Assembly: GCA_037893245.1 (NCBI GenBank)
Contig: JBAIAA010000606.1
Coordinates: 310,001 to 374,000 of the forward strand
Reading direction: 5' to 3'
Origin: Crossaster papposus
Taxonomy: Eukaryota > Echinodermata > Asteroidea > Velatida > Solasteridae
DNA length: 64,000 nt
Below the pieces are notes generated by a model that saw nothing but the letters and a program-made list of their open reading frames with translations, ran no database searches and was not told the DNA's origin. The position numbers and the translations under genes are program-made. This document shows, in pieces, positions 10,501 to 24,000 of this stretch (its first letter is position 1; each line of letters starts with the position of its first letter).

Positions 10501-13122
10501 ATCCTCATTCGCAGCCATGTTTTCTTATGTGTATCTATGTACACGTGTATTGCCGCATAGGCCTATGTCGCCAGTGCCCTGACGCATGAGTCTCACAGTT
10601 TGGGTTCTTTCTATTGAGAAATTTGGCAATATTTTGGCTCCGATGTCGAGCTGGTGAGTGTCTCTTCATTATCGAACAACGTTGAGGTTCGCAGCTCAAA
10701 TATAAGTCGAGAACATTATCCTCATTCGCAGCAATGTTTTCTTATGTGTATCTATGTACACGTGTATTGCCGCATAGGCCTATGTCGCCCGTGCCCTGAC
10801 GCATGAGTCTCACAGTTTGGGTTTTTTCCAGTGAGAAGTTTTGCAATATTTTGGCTCAGATGTCGAGCTGGTGAGTGTCTCTTCATTCTCGAACAACGTT
10901 GAGGTTCGCAGCTCAAATATAAGTCGAGAAAATTATCCTCATTCGCAGCCATGTTTTCTTATGTGTATCTATGTACACGTGTATTGCCACATAGGCCTAT
11001 GTCGCCAGTGCCCTGACGCATGAGTTTCACGGTTTGGGTTTTTTCCAGTGAGAAGTTTGGCAATATTTTGGCTCCGATGTCGAGCTGGTGAGTGTCTCTT
11101 CATTCTCGAACAACGTTGAGGTTCGCAGCTCAGATATAAGTCGAGAAAATTATCCTCATTCGCAGCCACCTTTTCTGATGTGTATGTTTGTACACGTGTA
11201 TTGCCGCATAGGCCTATGCCGCCAGTGGCCTGACGCATGAGTCTCATGGTTTGGTTTTTTTCCAGTGAGAAATTTGGCAATATTTTGGCTCCGATGTCGA
11301 GCTGGTGAGTGTCTCTTCATTCTCGGACAACGTTGAGTTTCGCAGCTTAGATATAAGTCGAAAAAATTATCCTCATTCGCAGCCATGTTTTCTTATGTGT
11401 ATCTATGTACACGTGTATTGCCGCATTGGCCTGGGTCGCCAGTGCCCTGACGCATGAGTCTCACAGTTTGGTTTCTTTCTATTGAGAAATTTGGCAATAT
11501 TTTGGCTCCGATGTCGAGCTGGTGAGTGTCTCTTTATTCTCGAACAACGTTGAGGTTCGCAGCTCAAATATAAGTCGAGAACATTATCCTCATTTGCAGC
11601 CATGTTTTCTTAGGTGTATCTATGTACACGTGTATTGCCGCATAGGCCTATGTCGCCAGTGCCCTGACGCATGAGTCTCACAGTTTGGGTTCTTTCTATT
11701 GAGAAATTTGGCAATATTTTGGCTCCGATGTCGAGCTGGTGAGTGTCTCTTCATTCTCGAACAACGTTGAGGTTCGCAGCTCAAATATAAGTCGAGAACA
11801 TTATCCTCATTCGCAGCAATGTTTTCTTATGTGTATCTAAGTACACGTGTATTGCCGCATAGGCCTATGTCGCCAGTGCCCTGACGCATGAGTTTCACGG
11901 TTTGGGTTTTTTCCAGTGAGAAGTTTGGCAATATTTTGGCTCAGATGTCGAGCTGGTGAGTGTCTCTTCATTCTCGAACAACGTTGAGGTTCGCAGCTCA
12001 AATATAAGTCGAGAAAATTATCCTCATTCGCACCCACCTTTTCTGATGTGTATGTTTGTACACTTGTATTGCCGCATAGGCCTATGCCGTCAGTGCCCTG
12101 ACACATGGGTCTCACGGTTTGGGTTTTTTTCCAGTGAGAAGTTTGGCAATATTTTGGCTCAGATGTCGAGCTGGTGAGTGTCTCTTCATTCTCGAACAAC
12201 GTTGAGGTTCGCAGCTCAGATATAAGTCTAGAAAATTATCCTCATTCGCAGCCATGTTTTCTTATGTGTAACTATGTACACGTGTATTGCCGCATTGGAC
12301 TAGGTCGCCAGTGCCCTGACGCATGAGTCTCACAGTTTGGGTTCTTTCTATTGAGAAATTTGGCAATATTTTGGCTCTGATGTCGAGCTGGTGAGTGTCT
12401 CTTCATTCTCGAACAACGTTGAGGTTCGCAGCTCAAATATAAGTCGAGAACATTATCCTCATTCGCAGCAATGTTTTCTTATGTGTATCTATGTACACGT
12501 GTATTGCCGCATAGGCCTATGTCGCCAGTGCCCTGACGCATGAGTCTCACAGTTTGGGTTCTTTCTATTGAAAAATTTGGCAATATTTTGGCTCCGATGT
12601 CGAGCTGGTGAGTGTCTCTTCATTCTCGAACAACGTTGAGGTTCGCAGCTCAAATATAAGTCGAGAAAATTATCCTCATTCGCAGCCACCTTTTCTGATG
12701 TGTATGTTTGTACACGTGTATTGCCGCATAGGCCTATGCCGCCAGTGGCCTGACGCATGAGTCTCATGGTTTGGGTTTTTTCCAGTGAGAAATTTGGCAA
12801 TATTTTGGCTCAGATGTCGAGCTGGTCAGTGTCTCTTCATTCTCGGACAACGTTGAGTTTCGCAGCTCAAATATAAGTCGAGTAAATTATCCTCATTCGC
12901 AGCCATGTTTTCTTATGTGTATATATGTACACGTGTATTGCCGCATTGGCCTAGGTCGCCAGTGCCCTGACGCATGAGTCTCACAGTTTGGGTTCTTTCT
13001 ATTGAGAAATTTGGCAATATTTTGGCTCCGATGTCGAGCTGGTGAGTGTCTCTTCATTCTCGAACAACGTTGAGGTTCGCAGCTCAGATATAAGTCGAGA
13101 AAATTATCCTCATTCGCAGCCA

Positions 13123-13339
13123 CCTTTTCTGATGTGTATGTTTGTACACGTGTATTGCCGCATAGGCCTATGCCGCCAGTGGCCTGACGCATGAGTCTCA
13201 TGGTTTGGTTTTTTTCCAGTGAGAAATTTGGCAATATTTTGGCTCCGATGTCGAGCTGGTGAGTGTCTCTTCATTCTCGAACAACGTTGAGGTTCGCAGC
13301 TCAAATATAAGTCGAGAACATTATCCTCATTTGCAGCCA
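13123..13339 (+). repeat. Reference monomer, type 2 (ACC/gccgcc type)
   Basis: This subtype differs from type 1 by linked changes: ccttttctgatg in place of tgttttcttatg, tgtttgtacacg in place of tctatgtacacg, tatgccgccagtggcctgac, and tcatggtttggtttttttcc followed by agtgagaa. It contains the longest dyad in the monomer, GCATAGGCCTATGC. Type 2 copies commonly alternate with type 1 copies, so much of the array has a two-monomer rhythm of about 434 bp. Confidence 0.85.
13145..13173. promoter_or_regulatory. Paired palindromes TACACGTGTA and GCATAGGCCTATGC
   Basis: A representative of a site present in most monomers. TACACGTGTA (13,145-13,154) is a perfect 10-bp palindrome with a CACGTG E-box core. 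Five bases later GCATAGGCCTATGC (13,160-13,173) is a perfect 14-bp palindrome with a StuI site. CACGTG is the core recognised by bHLH factors, including the yeast centromere protein Cbf1, though the flanks here differ from the yeast CDEI consensus. Types 3 and 4 carry CACTTG, and the ATTGGCCTA variants lose the second dyad. A protein-binding or cruciform role is inference. Confidence 0.45.
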
Positions 13340-14647
13340 TGTTTTCTTATGTGTATCTATGTACACGTGTATTGCCGCATAGGCCTATGTCGCCAGTGCC
13401 CTGACGCATGAGTCTCACAGTTTGGGTTCTTTCTATTGAGAAATTTGGCAATATTTTGGCTCCGATGTCGAGCTGGTGAGTGTCTCTTCATTCTCGAACA
13501 ACGTTGAGGTTCGCAGCTCAAATATAAGTCGAGAACATTATCCTCATTCGCAGCAATGTTTTCTTATGTGTATCTAAGTACACGTGTGTTGCCGCATAGG
13601 CCTATGTCGCCAGTGCCCTGACGCATGAGTTTCACGGTTTGGGTTTTTTCCAGTGAGAAGTTTGGCAATATTTTGGCTCAGATGTCGAGCTGGTGAGTGT
13701 CTCTTTATTCTCGAACAACGTTGAGGTTCGCAGCTCAAATATAAGTCGAGAAAATTATCCTCATTCGCACCCACCTTTTCTGATGTGTATGTTTGTACAC
13801 TTGTATTGCCGCATAGGCCTATGCCGTCAGTGCCCTGACACATGGGTCTCACGGTTTGGGTTTTTTTCCAGTGAGAAGTTTGGCAATATTTTGGCTCAGA
13901 TGTCGAGCTGGTGAGTGTCTCTTCATTCTCGAACAACGTTGAGGTTCGCAGCTCAGATATAAGTCTAGAAAATTATCCTCATTCGCAGCCATGTTTTCTT
14001 ATGTGTAACTATGTACACGTGTATTGCCGCATTGGACTAGGTCGCCAGTGCCCTGACGCATGAGTCTCACAGTTTGGGTTCTTTCTATTGAGAAATTTGG
14101 CAATATTTTGGCTCCGATGTCGAGCTGGTGAGTGTCTCTTCATTCTCGAACAACGTTGAGGTTCGCAGCTCAAATATAAGTCGAGAACATTATCCTCATT
14201 CGCAGCAATGTTTTCTTATGTGTATCTATGTACACGTGTATTGCCGCATAGGCCTATGTCGCCAGTGCCCTGACGCATGAGTCTCACAGTTTGGGTTCTT
14301 TCTATTGAAAAATTTGGCAATATTTTGGCTCCGATGTCGAGCTGGTGAGTGTCTCTTCATTCTCGAACAACGTTGAGGTTCGCAGCTCAAATATAAGTCG
14401 AGAAAATTATCCTCATTCGCAGCCACCTTTTCTGATGTGTATGTTTGTACACGTGTATTGCCGCATAGGCCTATGCCGCCAGTGGCCTGACGCATGAGTC
14501 TCACAGTTTGGGTTCTTTCTATTGAGAAATTTGGCAATATTTTGGCTCCGATGTCGAGCTGGTGAGTGTCTCTTCATTCTCGAACAACGTTGAGGTTCGC
14601 AGGTCAAATATAAGTCGAGAACATTATCCTCATTCGCAGCCATGTTT

Positions 14648-17301
14648 TCTTATGTGTATCTATGTACACGTGTATTGCCGCATAGGCATATGTCGCCAGT
14701 GCCCTGACGCATGAGTCTCACAGTTTGGGTTCTTTCTATTGAGAAATTTGGCAATATTTTGGCACCGATGTCGAGCTGGTGAGTGTCTCTTCATTCTCGA
14801 ACAACGTTGAGGTTCGCAGCTCAAATATAAGTCGAGAAAATTATTGGCTCAGATGTCGAGCTGGTGAGTGTCTCTTCATTCTCGAACAACGTTGAGGTTC
14901 GCAGCTCAAATATAAGTCGAGAAAATTATCCTCATTCGCAGCCACCTTTTCTGATGTGTATCTATGTACACGTGTATTGCCGCACTGGCCTATGTCGCCA
15001 ATGCCCTGACTCATGAGTCTCACAGTTTGGGTTCTTTCCATTGAGAAATTTGGCAATATTTTGGCTCAGATGTCGAGCTGGTGAGTGTCTCTTCATTCTC
15101 GAACAACGTTGAGGTTCGCAGCTCAAATATAAGTCGAGAAAATTATCCTCATTCGCAGCCATGTTTTCTTATGTGTATCTATGTACACGTGTATTGCCGC
15201 ATAGGCCTATGTCGCCAGTGCCCTGACGCATGAGTCTCACAGTTTGGGTTCTTTCTATTGAGAAATTTGGCAATATTTTGGCTCCGATGTCGAGCTGGTG
15301 AGTGTCTCTTCATTCTGGAACAACGTTGAGGTTCGCAGCTCAAATATAAGTCGATAACATTATTGGCTCAGATGTCGAGCTGGTGAGTGTCTCTTCATTC
15401 TCGAACAACGTTGAGGTTCGCAGCTCAAATATAAGTCGAGAAAATTATCCTCATTCGCAGCCACCTTTTCTGATGTGTATCTATGTACACGTGTATTGCC
15501 GCACTGGCCTATGTCGCCAATGCCCTGACTCATGAGTTTCACAGTTTGGGTTCTTTCCATTGAGAAATTTGGCAATATTTTGGCTCAGATGTCGAGCTGG
15601 TGAGTGTCTCTTCATTCTCGAACAACGTTGAGGTTCGCAGCTCCAATATAAGTCGAGAAAATTATCCTCATTCGCAGCCATGTTTTCTTATGTGTATCTA
15701 TGTACACGTGTATTGCCGCATTGGCCTATGTAGCCAGTGCCCTGACGCATGAGTCTTATGTGTATCTATGTACACGTGTATTGCCGCATTGGCCTATGTA
15801 GCCAGTGCCCTGACGCATGAGTCTCACAGTTTGAGTTCTTTCCATTTCGAAATTTGGCAACAATTTGGCTCAGATGTCGAGATGGTGAGTGTCTCTTCAT
15901 TCTCGAACAACGTTGAGGTTCGCAGCTAAGATATAAGTCGAAATAATTATCCTCATTCGCCGCCACCTTTTCTTATGTGTATCTATGTACACGTGTATTG
16001 CCGCATAGGCATATGTCGCCAGTGCCCTGACGCATGAGTCTCACAGTTTGGGTTCTTTCTATTGAGAAATTTGGCAATATTTTGGCTCCGATGTCGAGCT
16101 GGTGAGTGTCTCTTCATTCTCGAACAACGTTGAGGTTCGCAGCTCAAATATAAGTCGAGAAAATTATTGGCTCAGATGTCGAGCTGGTGAGTGTCTCTTC
16201 ATTCTCGAACAACGTTGAGGTTCGCAGCTCAAATATAAGTCGAGAAAATTATCCTCATTCGCAGCCACCTTTTCTGATGTGTATCTATGTACACGTGTAT
16301 TGCCGCACTGGCCTATGTCGCCAATGCCCTGACTCATGAGTCTCACAGTTTGGGTTCTTTCCATTGAGAAATTTGGCAATATTTTGGCTCAGATGTCGAG
16401 CTGGTGAGTGTCTCTTCATTCTCGAACAACGTTGAGGTTCGCAGCTCAAATATAAGTCGAGAAAATTATCCTCATTCGCAGCCATGTTTTCTTATGTGTA
16501 TCTATGTACACGTGTATTGCCGCATAGGCCTATGTCGCCAGTGCCCTGACGCATGAGTCTCACAGTTTGGGTTCTTTCTATTGAGAAATTTGGCAATATT
16601 TTGGCTCCGATGTCGAGCTGGTGAGTGTCTCTTCATTCTGGAACAACGTTGAGGTTCGCAGCTCAAATATAAGTCGATAACATTATTGGCTCAGATGTCG
16701 AGCTGGTGAGTGTCTCTTCATTCTCGAACAACGTTGAGGTTCGCAGCTCAAATATAAGTCGAGAAAATTATCCTCATTCGCAGCCACCTTTTCTGATGTG
16801 TATCTATGTACACGTGTATTGCCGCACTGGCCTATGTCGCCAATGCCCTGACTCATGAGTTTCACAGTTTGGGTTCTTTCCATTGAGAAATTTGGCAATA
16901 TTTTGGCTCAGATGTCGAGCTGGTGAGTGTCTCTTCATTCTCGAACAACGTTGAGGTTCGCAGCTCAAATATAAGTCGAGAAAATTATCCTCATTCGCAG
17001 CCATGTTTTCTTATGTGTATCTATGTACACGTGTATTGCCGCATTGGCCTATGTAGCCAGTGCCCTGACGCATGAGTCTTATGTGTATCTATGTACACGT
17101 GTATTGCCGCATTGGCCTATGTAGCCAGTGCCCTGACGCATGAGTCTCACAGTTTGAGTTCTTTCCATTTCGAAATTTGGCAACAATTTGGCTCAGATGT
17201 CGAGATGGTGAGTGTCTCTTCATTCTCGAACAACGTTGAGGTTCGCAGCTAAGATATAAGTCGAAATAATTATCCTCATTCGCCGCCACCTTTTCTTATG
17301 T
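14648..17301 (+). repeat. 1,323-bp HOR, two units
   Basis: Units at about 14,648-15,970 and 15,971-17,293. Matches are at 14,841/16,164, 15,360/16,683 and 15,766/17,089. Both units carry ataggcatatg (StuI site lost), attctggaac and cgataacattattgg. Each unit has two 85-bp remnants and one 68-bp duplication, so its length is not a multiple of 217. Confidence 0.9.
14838..14844 (+). repeat. 85-bp monomer remnant junction (132-bp deletion), first of eleven
   Basis: The text gagaaaattat joins directly to tggctcagatg, removing 132 bp of the monomer. The same junction occurs near 15,358, 16,161, 16,680, 18,570, 19,089, 19,391, 23,302, 24,255, 25,426 and 26,379. About 1 bp of overlap (t) is possible. 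Identical breakpoints at all sites show a single ancestral deletion spread by amplification. They are confined to 14.8-19.4 kb and 23.3-26.4 kb. Confidence 0.88.
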
Positions 17302-20300
17302 GTATGTTTGTACACGTGTATTGCCGCATAGGCCTATGCCGCCAGTGGCCTGACGCATGAGTCTCACGGTTTGGGTTTTTTCCAGTGAGAAGTTTGGCAA
17401 TATTTTGGCTCAGATGTCGAGCTGGTGAGTGTCTCTTCATTCTCGAACAACGTTGAGGTTCGCAGCTTAAATATAAGTCGAGAAAATTATCCTCATTCGC
17501 AGCCACCTTTTCTGATGTGTATGTTTGTACACGTGTATTGCCGCATAGGCCTATGCCGCCAGTGGCCTGACGCATGAGTCTCATGGTTTGGGTTTTTTCC
17601 AGTGAGAAATTTGGCAATATTTTGGCTCAGATGTCGAGCTGGTGAGTGTCTCTTCATTCTCGAACAACGTTGAGGTTCGCAGCTCAAATATAAGTCGAGA
17701 AAATTATCCTCATTCGCAGCCACCTTTTCTGATGTGTATATTTGTACACTTGTATTGCCACATTGGCCTATGTCGCCAGTGCCCTGACGCATGAGTCTCA
17801 CAGTTTGGGTCCTTTCCATTGAGAAAGTTGGCAATATTTTGGCTCCGATGTCGAGCTGGTGAGTGTCTCTTCATTCTGGAACAACGTAGAGGTTCGCAGC
17901 TCAAATATAAGTCGAGAACATTATCCTCATTCGCAGCCATGTTTTCTTATGTGTATCTATGTACACGTGTATTGCCGCATAGGCCTATGTCGCCAGTGCC
18001 CTGACGCATGAGTCTCACAGTTTGGGTTCTTTCTATTGAGAAATTTGGCAATATTTTGGCTCCGATGTCGAGCTGGTGAGTGTCTCTTCATTCTCGAACA
18101 ACGTTGAGGTTCGCAGCTCAAATATAAGTCGAGAAAATTATCCTCATTCGCAGCCACCTTTTCTGATGTGTATGTTTGTACACTTGTATTGCCACATTGG
18201 CCTATGTCGCCAGTGCCCTGACGCATGAGTCTCACAGTTTGGGTCCTTTCCATTGAGAAAGTTGGCAATATTTTGGCTCCGATGTCGAGCTGGTGAGTGT
18301 CTCTTCATTCTCGAACAACGTTGAGGTTCGCAGCTCAAATATAAGTCGAGAACATTATCCTCATTCGCAGCCATGTTTTCTTATGTGTATCTATGTACAC
18401 GTGTATTGCCGCATAGGCCTATGTCGCCAGTGCCCTGACGCATGAGTCTCACAGTTTGGGTTCTTTCTATTGAGAAATTTGGCAATATTTTGGCTCCGAT
18501 GTCGAGCTGGTGAGTGTCTCTTCATTCTCGAACAACGTTGAGGTTCGCAGCTCAAATATAAGTCGAGAAAATTATTGGCTCAGATGTCGAGCTGGTGAGT
18601 GTCTCTTCATTCTCGAACAACGTTGAGGTTCGCAGCTCAAATATAAGTCGAGAAAATTATCCTCATTCGCAGCCACCTTTTCTGATGTGTATCTATGTAC
18701 ACGTGTATTGCCGCACTGGCCTATGTCGCCAATGCCCTGATTCATGAGTCTCACAGTTTGGGTTCTTTCTATTGAGAAATTTGGCAATATTTTGGCTCCG
18801 ATGTCGAGCTGGTGAGTGTCTCTTCATTCTCGAACAACGTTGAGGTTCGCAGCTCAAATATAAGTCGAGAACATTATCCTCATTCGCAGCCATGTTTTCT
18901 TATGTGTATCTATGTACACGTGTATTGCCGCATAGGCATATGTCGCCAGTGCCCTGACGCATGAGTCTCACAGTTTGGGTTCTTTCTATTGATAAATTTG
19001 GCAATATTTTGGCTCCGATGTCGAGCTGGTGAGTGTCTCTTCATTCTCGAACAACGTTGAGGTTCGCAGCTCAAATATAAGTCGAGAAAATTATTGGCTC
19101 AGATGTCGAGCTGGTGAGTGTCTCTTCATTCTCGAACAACGTTGAGGTTCGCAGCTCAAATATAAGTCGAGAAAATTATCCTCATTCGCAGCCACCTTTT
19201 CTGATGTGTATCTATGTACACGTGTATTGCCGCACTGGCCTATGTCGCCAATGCCCTGACTCATGAGTCTCACAGTTTGGGTTCTTTCCATTGAGAAATT
19301 TGGCAATATTTTGGCTCAGATGTCGAGCTGGTGAGTGTCTCTTCATTCTGGAACAACGTTGAGGTTCGCAGCTTAAATATAAGTCGATAAAATTATTGGC
19401 TCAGATGTCGAGCTGGTGAGTGTCTCTTCATTCTCGAACAACGTTGAGGTTCGCAGCTCAAATATAAGTCGAGAAAATTATCCTCATTCGCAGCCACCTT
19501 TTCTGATGTGTATCTATGTACACGTGTATTGCCGCACTGGCCTATGTCGCCAATGCCCTGACTCATGAGTCTCACAGTTTAGGTTCTTTCCATTGAGAAA
19601 TTTGGCAATATTTTGGCTCAGATGTCGAGCTGGTGAGTGTCTCTTCATTCTCGAACAACGTTGAGGTTCGCAGCTCAAATATAAGTCGAGAAAATTATCC
19701 TCATTCGCAGCCATGTTTTCTTATGTGTATCTATGTACACGTGTATTGCCGCATTGGCCTATGTAGCCAGTGCCCTGACGCATGAGTCTTATGTGTATCT
19801 ATGTACACGTGTATTGCCGCATTGGCCTATGTAGCCAGTGCCCTGACGCATGAGTCTCACAGTTTGAGTTCTTTCCATTTCGAAATTTGGCAACAATTTG
19901 GCTCAGATGTCGAGATGGTGAGTGTCTCTTCATTCTCGAACAACGTTGAGGTTCGCAGCTAAGATATAAGTCGAAATAATTATCCTCATTCGCCGCCACC
20001 TTTTCTTATGTGTATGTTTGTACACGTGTATTGCCGCATAGGCCTATGCCGCCAGTGGCCTGACGCATGAGTCTCACGGTTTGGGTTTTTTCCAGTGAGA
20101 AGTTTGGCAATATTTTGGCTCAGATGTCGAGCTGGTGAGTGTCTCTTCATTCTCGAACAACGTTGAGGTTCGCAGCTCAAATATAAGTCGAGAAAATTAT
20201 CCTCATTCGCAGCCACCTTTTCTGATGTGTATGTTTGTACACGTGTATTGCCGCATAGGCCTATGCCGCCAGTGGCCTGACGCATGAGTCTCATGGTTTG

Positions 20301-21060
20301 GGTTTTTTCCAGTGAGAAATTTGGCAATAGTTTGGCTCAGATGTCGAGCTGGTGAGTGTCTCTTCATTCTCGAACAACGTTGAGGTTCGCAGCTCAAATA
20401 TAAGTCGAGAAAATTATCCTCATTCGCAGCCACCTTTTCTGATGTGTATGTTTGTACACTTGTATTGCCACATTGGCCTATGTCGCCAGTGCCCTGACGC
20501 ATGAGTCTCACAGTTTGGGTCCTTTCCATTGAGAAAGTTGGCAATATTTTGGCTCCGATGTCGAGCTGGTGAGTGTCTCTTCATTCTCGAACAACGTAGA
20601 GGTTCGCAGCTCAAATATAAGTCGAGAACATTATCCTCATTCGCAGCCATGTTTTCTTATGTGTATCTATGTACACGTGTATTGCCGCATAGGCCTATGT
20701 CGCCAGTGCCCTGACGCATGAGTCTCACAGTTTGGGTTCTTTCTATTGAGAAATTTGGCAATATTTTGGCTCCGATGTCGAGCTGGTGAGTGTCTCTTCA
20801 TTCTCGAACAACGTTGAGGTTCGCAGCTCAAATATAAGTCGAGAAAATTATCCTCATTCGCAGCCACCTTTTCTGATGTGTATGTTTGTACACTTGTATT
20901 GCCACATTGGCCTATGTCGCCAGTGCCCTGACGCATGAGTCTCACAGTTTGGGTCCTTTCCATTGAGAAAGTTGGCAATATTTTGGCTCCGATGTCGAGC
21001 TGGTGAGTGTCTCTTCATTCTCGAACAACGTTGAGGTTCGCAGCTCAAATATAAGTCGAG
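16610..21060 (+). repeat. 2,710-bp HOR, one full and one partial unit
   Basis: Unit 1 is about 16,610-19,319 and unit 2 about 19,320-21,060. Matches are at 16,804/19,514, 17,089/19,799, 17,493/20,203, 17,710/20,420 and 17,957/20,667. Markers: attctggaac, gcagctaagatataag, cattcgccgcc and gaacaacgtagag. The second unit stops where aacattatcc would follow. Confidence 0.88.
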
Positions 21061-24000
21061 AAAATTATCCTCATTCGCAGCCACCTTTTCTGATGTGTAT
21101 CTATGTACACGTGTATTGCCGCACTGGCCTATGTCGCCAATGCCCTGACTCATGAGTCTCACAGTTTGGGTTCTTTCCATTGAGAAATTTGGCAATATTT
21201 TGGCTCAGATGTCGAGCTGGTGAGTGTCTCTTCATTCTCGAACAACGTTGAGGTTCGCAGCTCAAATATAAGTCGAGAAAATTATCCTCATTCGCAGCCA
21301 CCTTTTCTGATGTGTATCTATGTACACGTGTATTGCCGCACTGGCCTATGTCGCCAATGCCCTGACTCATGAGTCTCACAGTTTGGGTTCTTTTCATTGA
21401 GAAATTTGGCAATATTTTGGCTCAGATGTCGAGCTGGTGAGTGTCTCTTCATTCTCGAACAACGTTGAGGTTCGCAGCTCAAATATAAGTCGAGAAAATT
21501 ATCCTCATTCGCAGCCATGTTTTCTTATGTGTATCTATGTACACGTGTATTGCCGCATTGGCCTATGTAGCCAGTGCCCTGACGCATGAGTCTTATGTGT
21601 ATATATGTACACGTGTATTGCCGCATTGGCCTATGTAGCCAGTGCCCTGACGCATGAGTCTCACAGTTTGGGTTCTTTCCATTTCGAAATTTGGCAACAA
21701 TTTGGCTCAGATGTCGAGATGGTGAGTGTCTCTTCATTCTCGAACAACGTTGAGGTTCGCAGCTAAGATATAAGTCGAAATAATTATCCTCATTCGCCGC
21801 CACCTTTTCTTATGTGTATGTTTGTACACGTGTATTGCCGCATAGGCCTATGCCGCCAGTGGCCTGACGCATGAGTCTCATGGTTTGGTTTTTTTCCAGT
21901 GAGAAATTTGGCAATATTTTGGCTCAGATGTCGAGTTGGTGAGTGTCTCTTCATTCTCGGACAACGTTGAGTTTCGCAGCTCAGATATAAGTCGAGAAAA
22001 TTATCCTCATTCGCAGCCATGTTTTCTTATGTGTATATATGTACACGTGTATTGCCGCATTGGTCTAGGTCGCCAGTGCCCTGACGCATGAGTCTCACAG
22101 TTTGGGTTCTTTCTATTGAGAAATTCGGCAATATTTTGGCTCCGATGTCGAGCTGGTGAGTGTCTCTTCATTCTCGAACAACGTTGAGGTTCGCAGCTCA
22201 GATATAAGTCGAGAAAATTATCCTCATTCGCAGCCACCTTTTCTGATGTGTATGTTTGTACACGTGTATTGCCGCATAGGCCTATGCCGCCAGTGGCCTG
22301 ACGCATGAGTCTCATGGTTTGGTTTTTTCTATTGAGAAATTTCGCAATATTTTGGCTCCGATGTCGAGTTGGTGAGTGTCTCTTCATTCTCGGACAACGT
22401 TGAGTTTCGCAGCTCAGATATAAGTCGAGAAAATTATCCTCATTCGCAGCCATGTTTTCTTATGTGTATATATATGTACACGTGTATTGCCGCATTGGTC
22501 TAGGTCGCCAGTGTCCTGACGCATGAGTCTCACAGTTTGGGTTCTTTCTATTGAGAAATTGGGCAATATTTTGGCTCCGATGTCGAGCTGGTGAGTGTCT
22601 CTTCATTCTCGAACAACGTTGAGGTTGGCAGCTCAAATATAAGTCGAAAACATTATCCTCATTCGCAGCCATGTTTTCTTATGTGTATCTATGTACACGT
22701 GTATTGCCGCATAGGCCTATGTCGCCAGTGCCGTGACGCATGAGTCTCACGGTTTGGTTTTTTTCCAGGGAGAAGTTTGGCAATATTTTGGCTCAGATGT
22801 CGAGCTGGTGAGTGTCTCTTCATTCTCGAACAACGTTGAGGTTCGCAGCTCAAATATAAGTCGAGAAAATTATCCTCATTCGCAGCCACCTTTTCTGATG
22901 TGTATGTTTGTACACTTGTATTGCCACATTGGCCTATGTCGCCAGTGCCCTGACGCATAAGTCTCACAGTTTGGGTCCTTTCCGTTGAGAAAGTTGGCAA
23001 TATTTTGGCTCCGATGTCGAGCTGGTGAGTGTCTCTTCATTCTCGAACAACGTTGAGGTTCGCAGCTCAAATATAAGTCGAGAACATTATCCTCATTCGC
23101 AGCCATGTTTTCTTATGTGTATCTATGTACACGTGTATTGCCGCATAGGCCTATGTCGCCAGTGCCCTGACGCATGAGTCTCACAGTTTGGGTTCTTTCT
23201 ATTGAGAAATTTGGCAATATTTTGGCTCCGATGTCGAGCTGGTGAGTGTCTCTTCATTCTCGAACAACGTTGAGGTTCGCAGCTCAAATATAAGTCAAGA
23301 AAATTATTGGCTCAGATGTCGAGCTGGTGAGTGTCTCTTCATTCTCGAACAACGTTGAGGTTCGCAGCTCAAATAAAAGTCCAGAAAATTATCCTCATTC
23401 GCAGCCACCTTTTCTGATGTGTATGTTTGTACACTTGTATTGCCGCATAGGCCTATGCCGTCAGTGCCCTGACACATGGGTCTCACGGTTTGGGTTTTTT
23501 CCAGTGAGAAGTTTGGCAATATTTTGGCTCAGATGTCGAGCTGGTGAGTGTCTCTTTATTCTCGAACAACGTTGAGGTTCGCAGCTCAGATATAAGTCTA
23601 GAAAATTATCCTCATTCGCAGCCATGTTTTCTTATGTGTATCCATGTACACGTGTATTGCCGCATTGGCCTATGTCGCCAGTGCCCTGACGCATGAGTCT
23701 CATGGTTTGGTTTTTTTCCAGTGAGAAATTTGGCAATATTTTGGCTCAGATGTCGAGTTGGTGAGTGTCTCTTCATTCTCGGACAACGTTGAGTTTCGCA
23801 GCTCAGATATAAGTCGAGAAACTTATCCTCATTCGCAGCCATGTTTTCTTATGTGTATATATGTACACGTGTATTGCCGCATTGGCCTAGGTCGCCAGTG
23901 CCCTGACGCATGATTCTCACAGTTTGGGTTCTTTCTATGGAGAAATTGGGCAATATTTTGGCTCCGATGTCGAGCTGGTGAGTGTCTCTTCATTCTCGAA

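Larger units (their letters stand above)
8456..14503 (+). repeat. Segment B, first copy
   Basis: Matches 47,189-53,236 at a constant offset of 38,733, with no net indel over about 6 kb. Shared rare markers include gttttttattgag near 9,523, gtaaacgtg near 9,672, gcacccacc at 10,078, cgcccgtgcc near 10,787 and gtgtaactatg near 10,313. It contains an 8-mer HOR. The match ends at 14,503/53,236, where B goes to tctcacag and B' to tctcatgg. Confidence 0.93.
11485..14503 (+). repeat. 1,737-bp HOR (8 monomers) in B, one full and one partial unit
   Basis: Unit 1 runs from about 11,485 to 13,221. Unit 2 runs from 13,222 to 14,503, where block C takes over. Matches are at 11,837/13,574, 11,956/13,693 and 12,489/14,226. 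Markers: ctaagtacacg, gcagcaatg, ctattgaaaaa, gggtttttttccag (7 T) and gtgtaactatg. Confidence 0.88.
14504..23303 (+). repeat. Block C: mosaic of broken-monomer HORs
   Basis: About 8.8 kb distinguished by two structural variants: seven of the 85-bp remnants (14,838 to 19,390) and four of the 68-bp internal duplications (15,755, 17,078, 19,788, 21,592). It also has the monomer carrying gcactggcc, gtcgccaatgcc and tgactcatgag. Two HORs (1,323 bp and 2,710 bp) overlap inside it. The stretch 21,061-23,303 is less regular and mixes the preceding subtypes with type 2 and type 4 monomers. It also holds a TA expansion at 22,466-22,475 and single variants such as aattcggc and aatttcgc. Confidence 0.85.

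Noticed and set aside
22007-22453. Longest open frame (148 codons, minus strand), plus many of 103-120 codons
   Set aside because: They cross from one monomer into the next because a subtype change removes a stop, and the peptide is the same monomer read in two frames. There is no domain, no codon periodicity across copies, and changes between subtypes alter residues freely.
22466-22475. TA microsatellite
   Set aside because: Only a 2-bp gain in the tatatatg variant of one monomer, too short to call a separate repeat locus.
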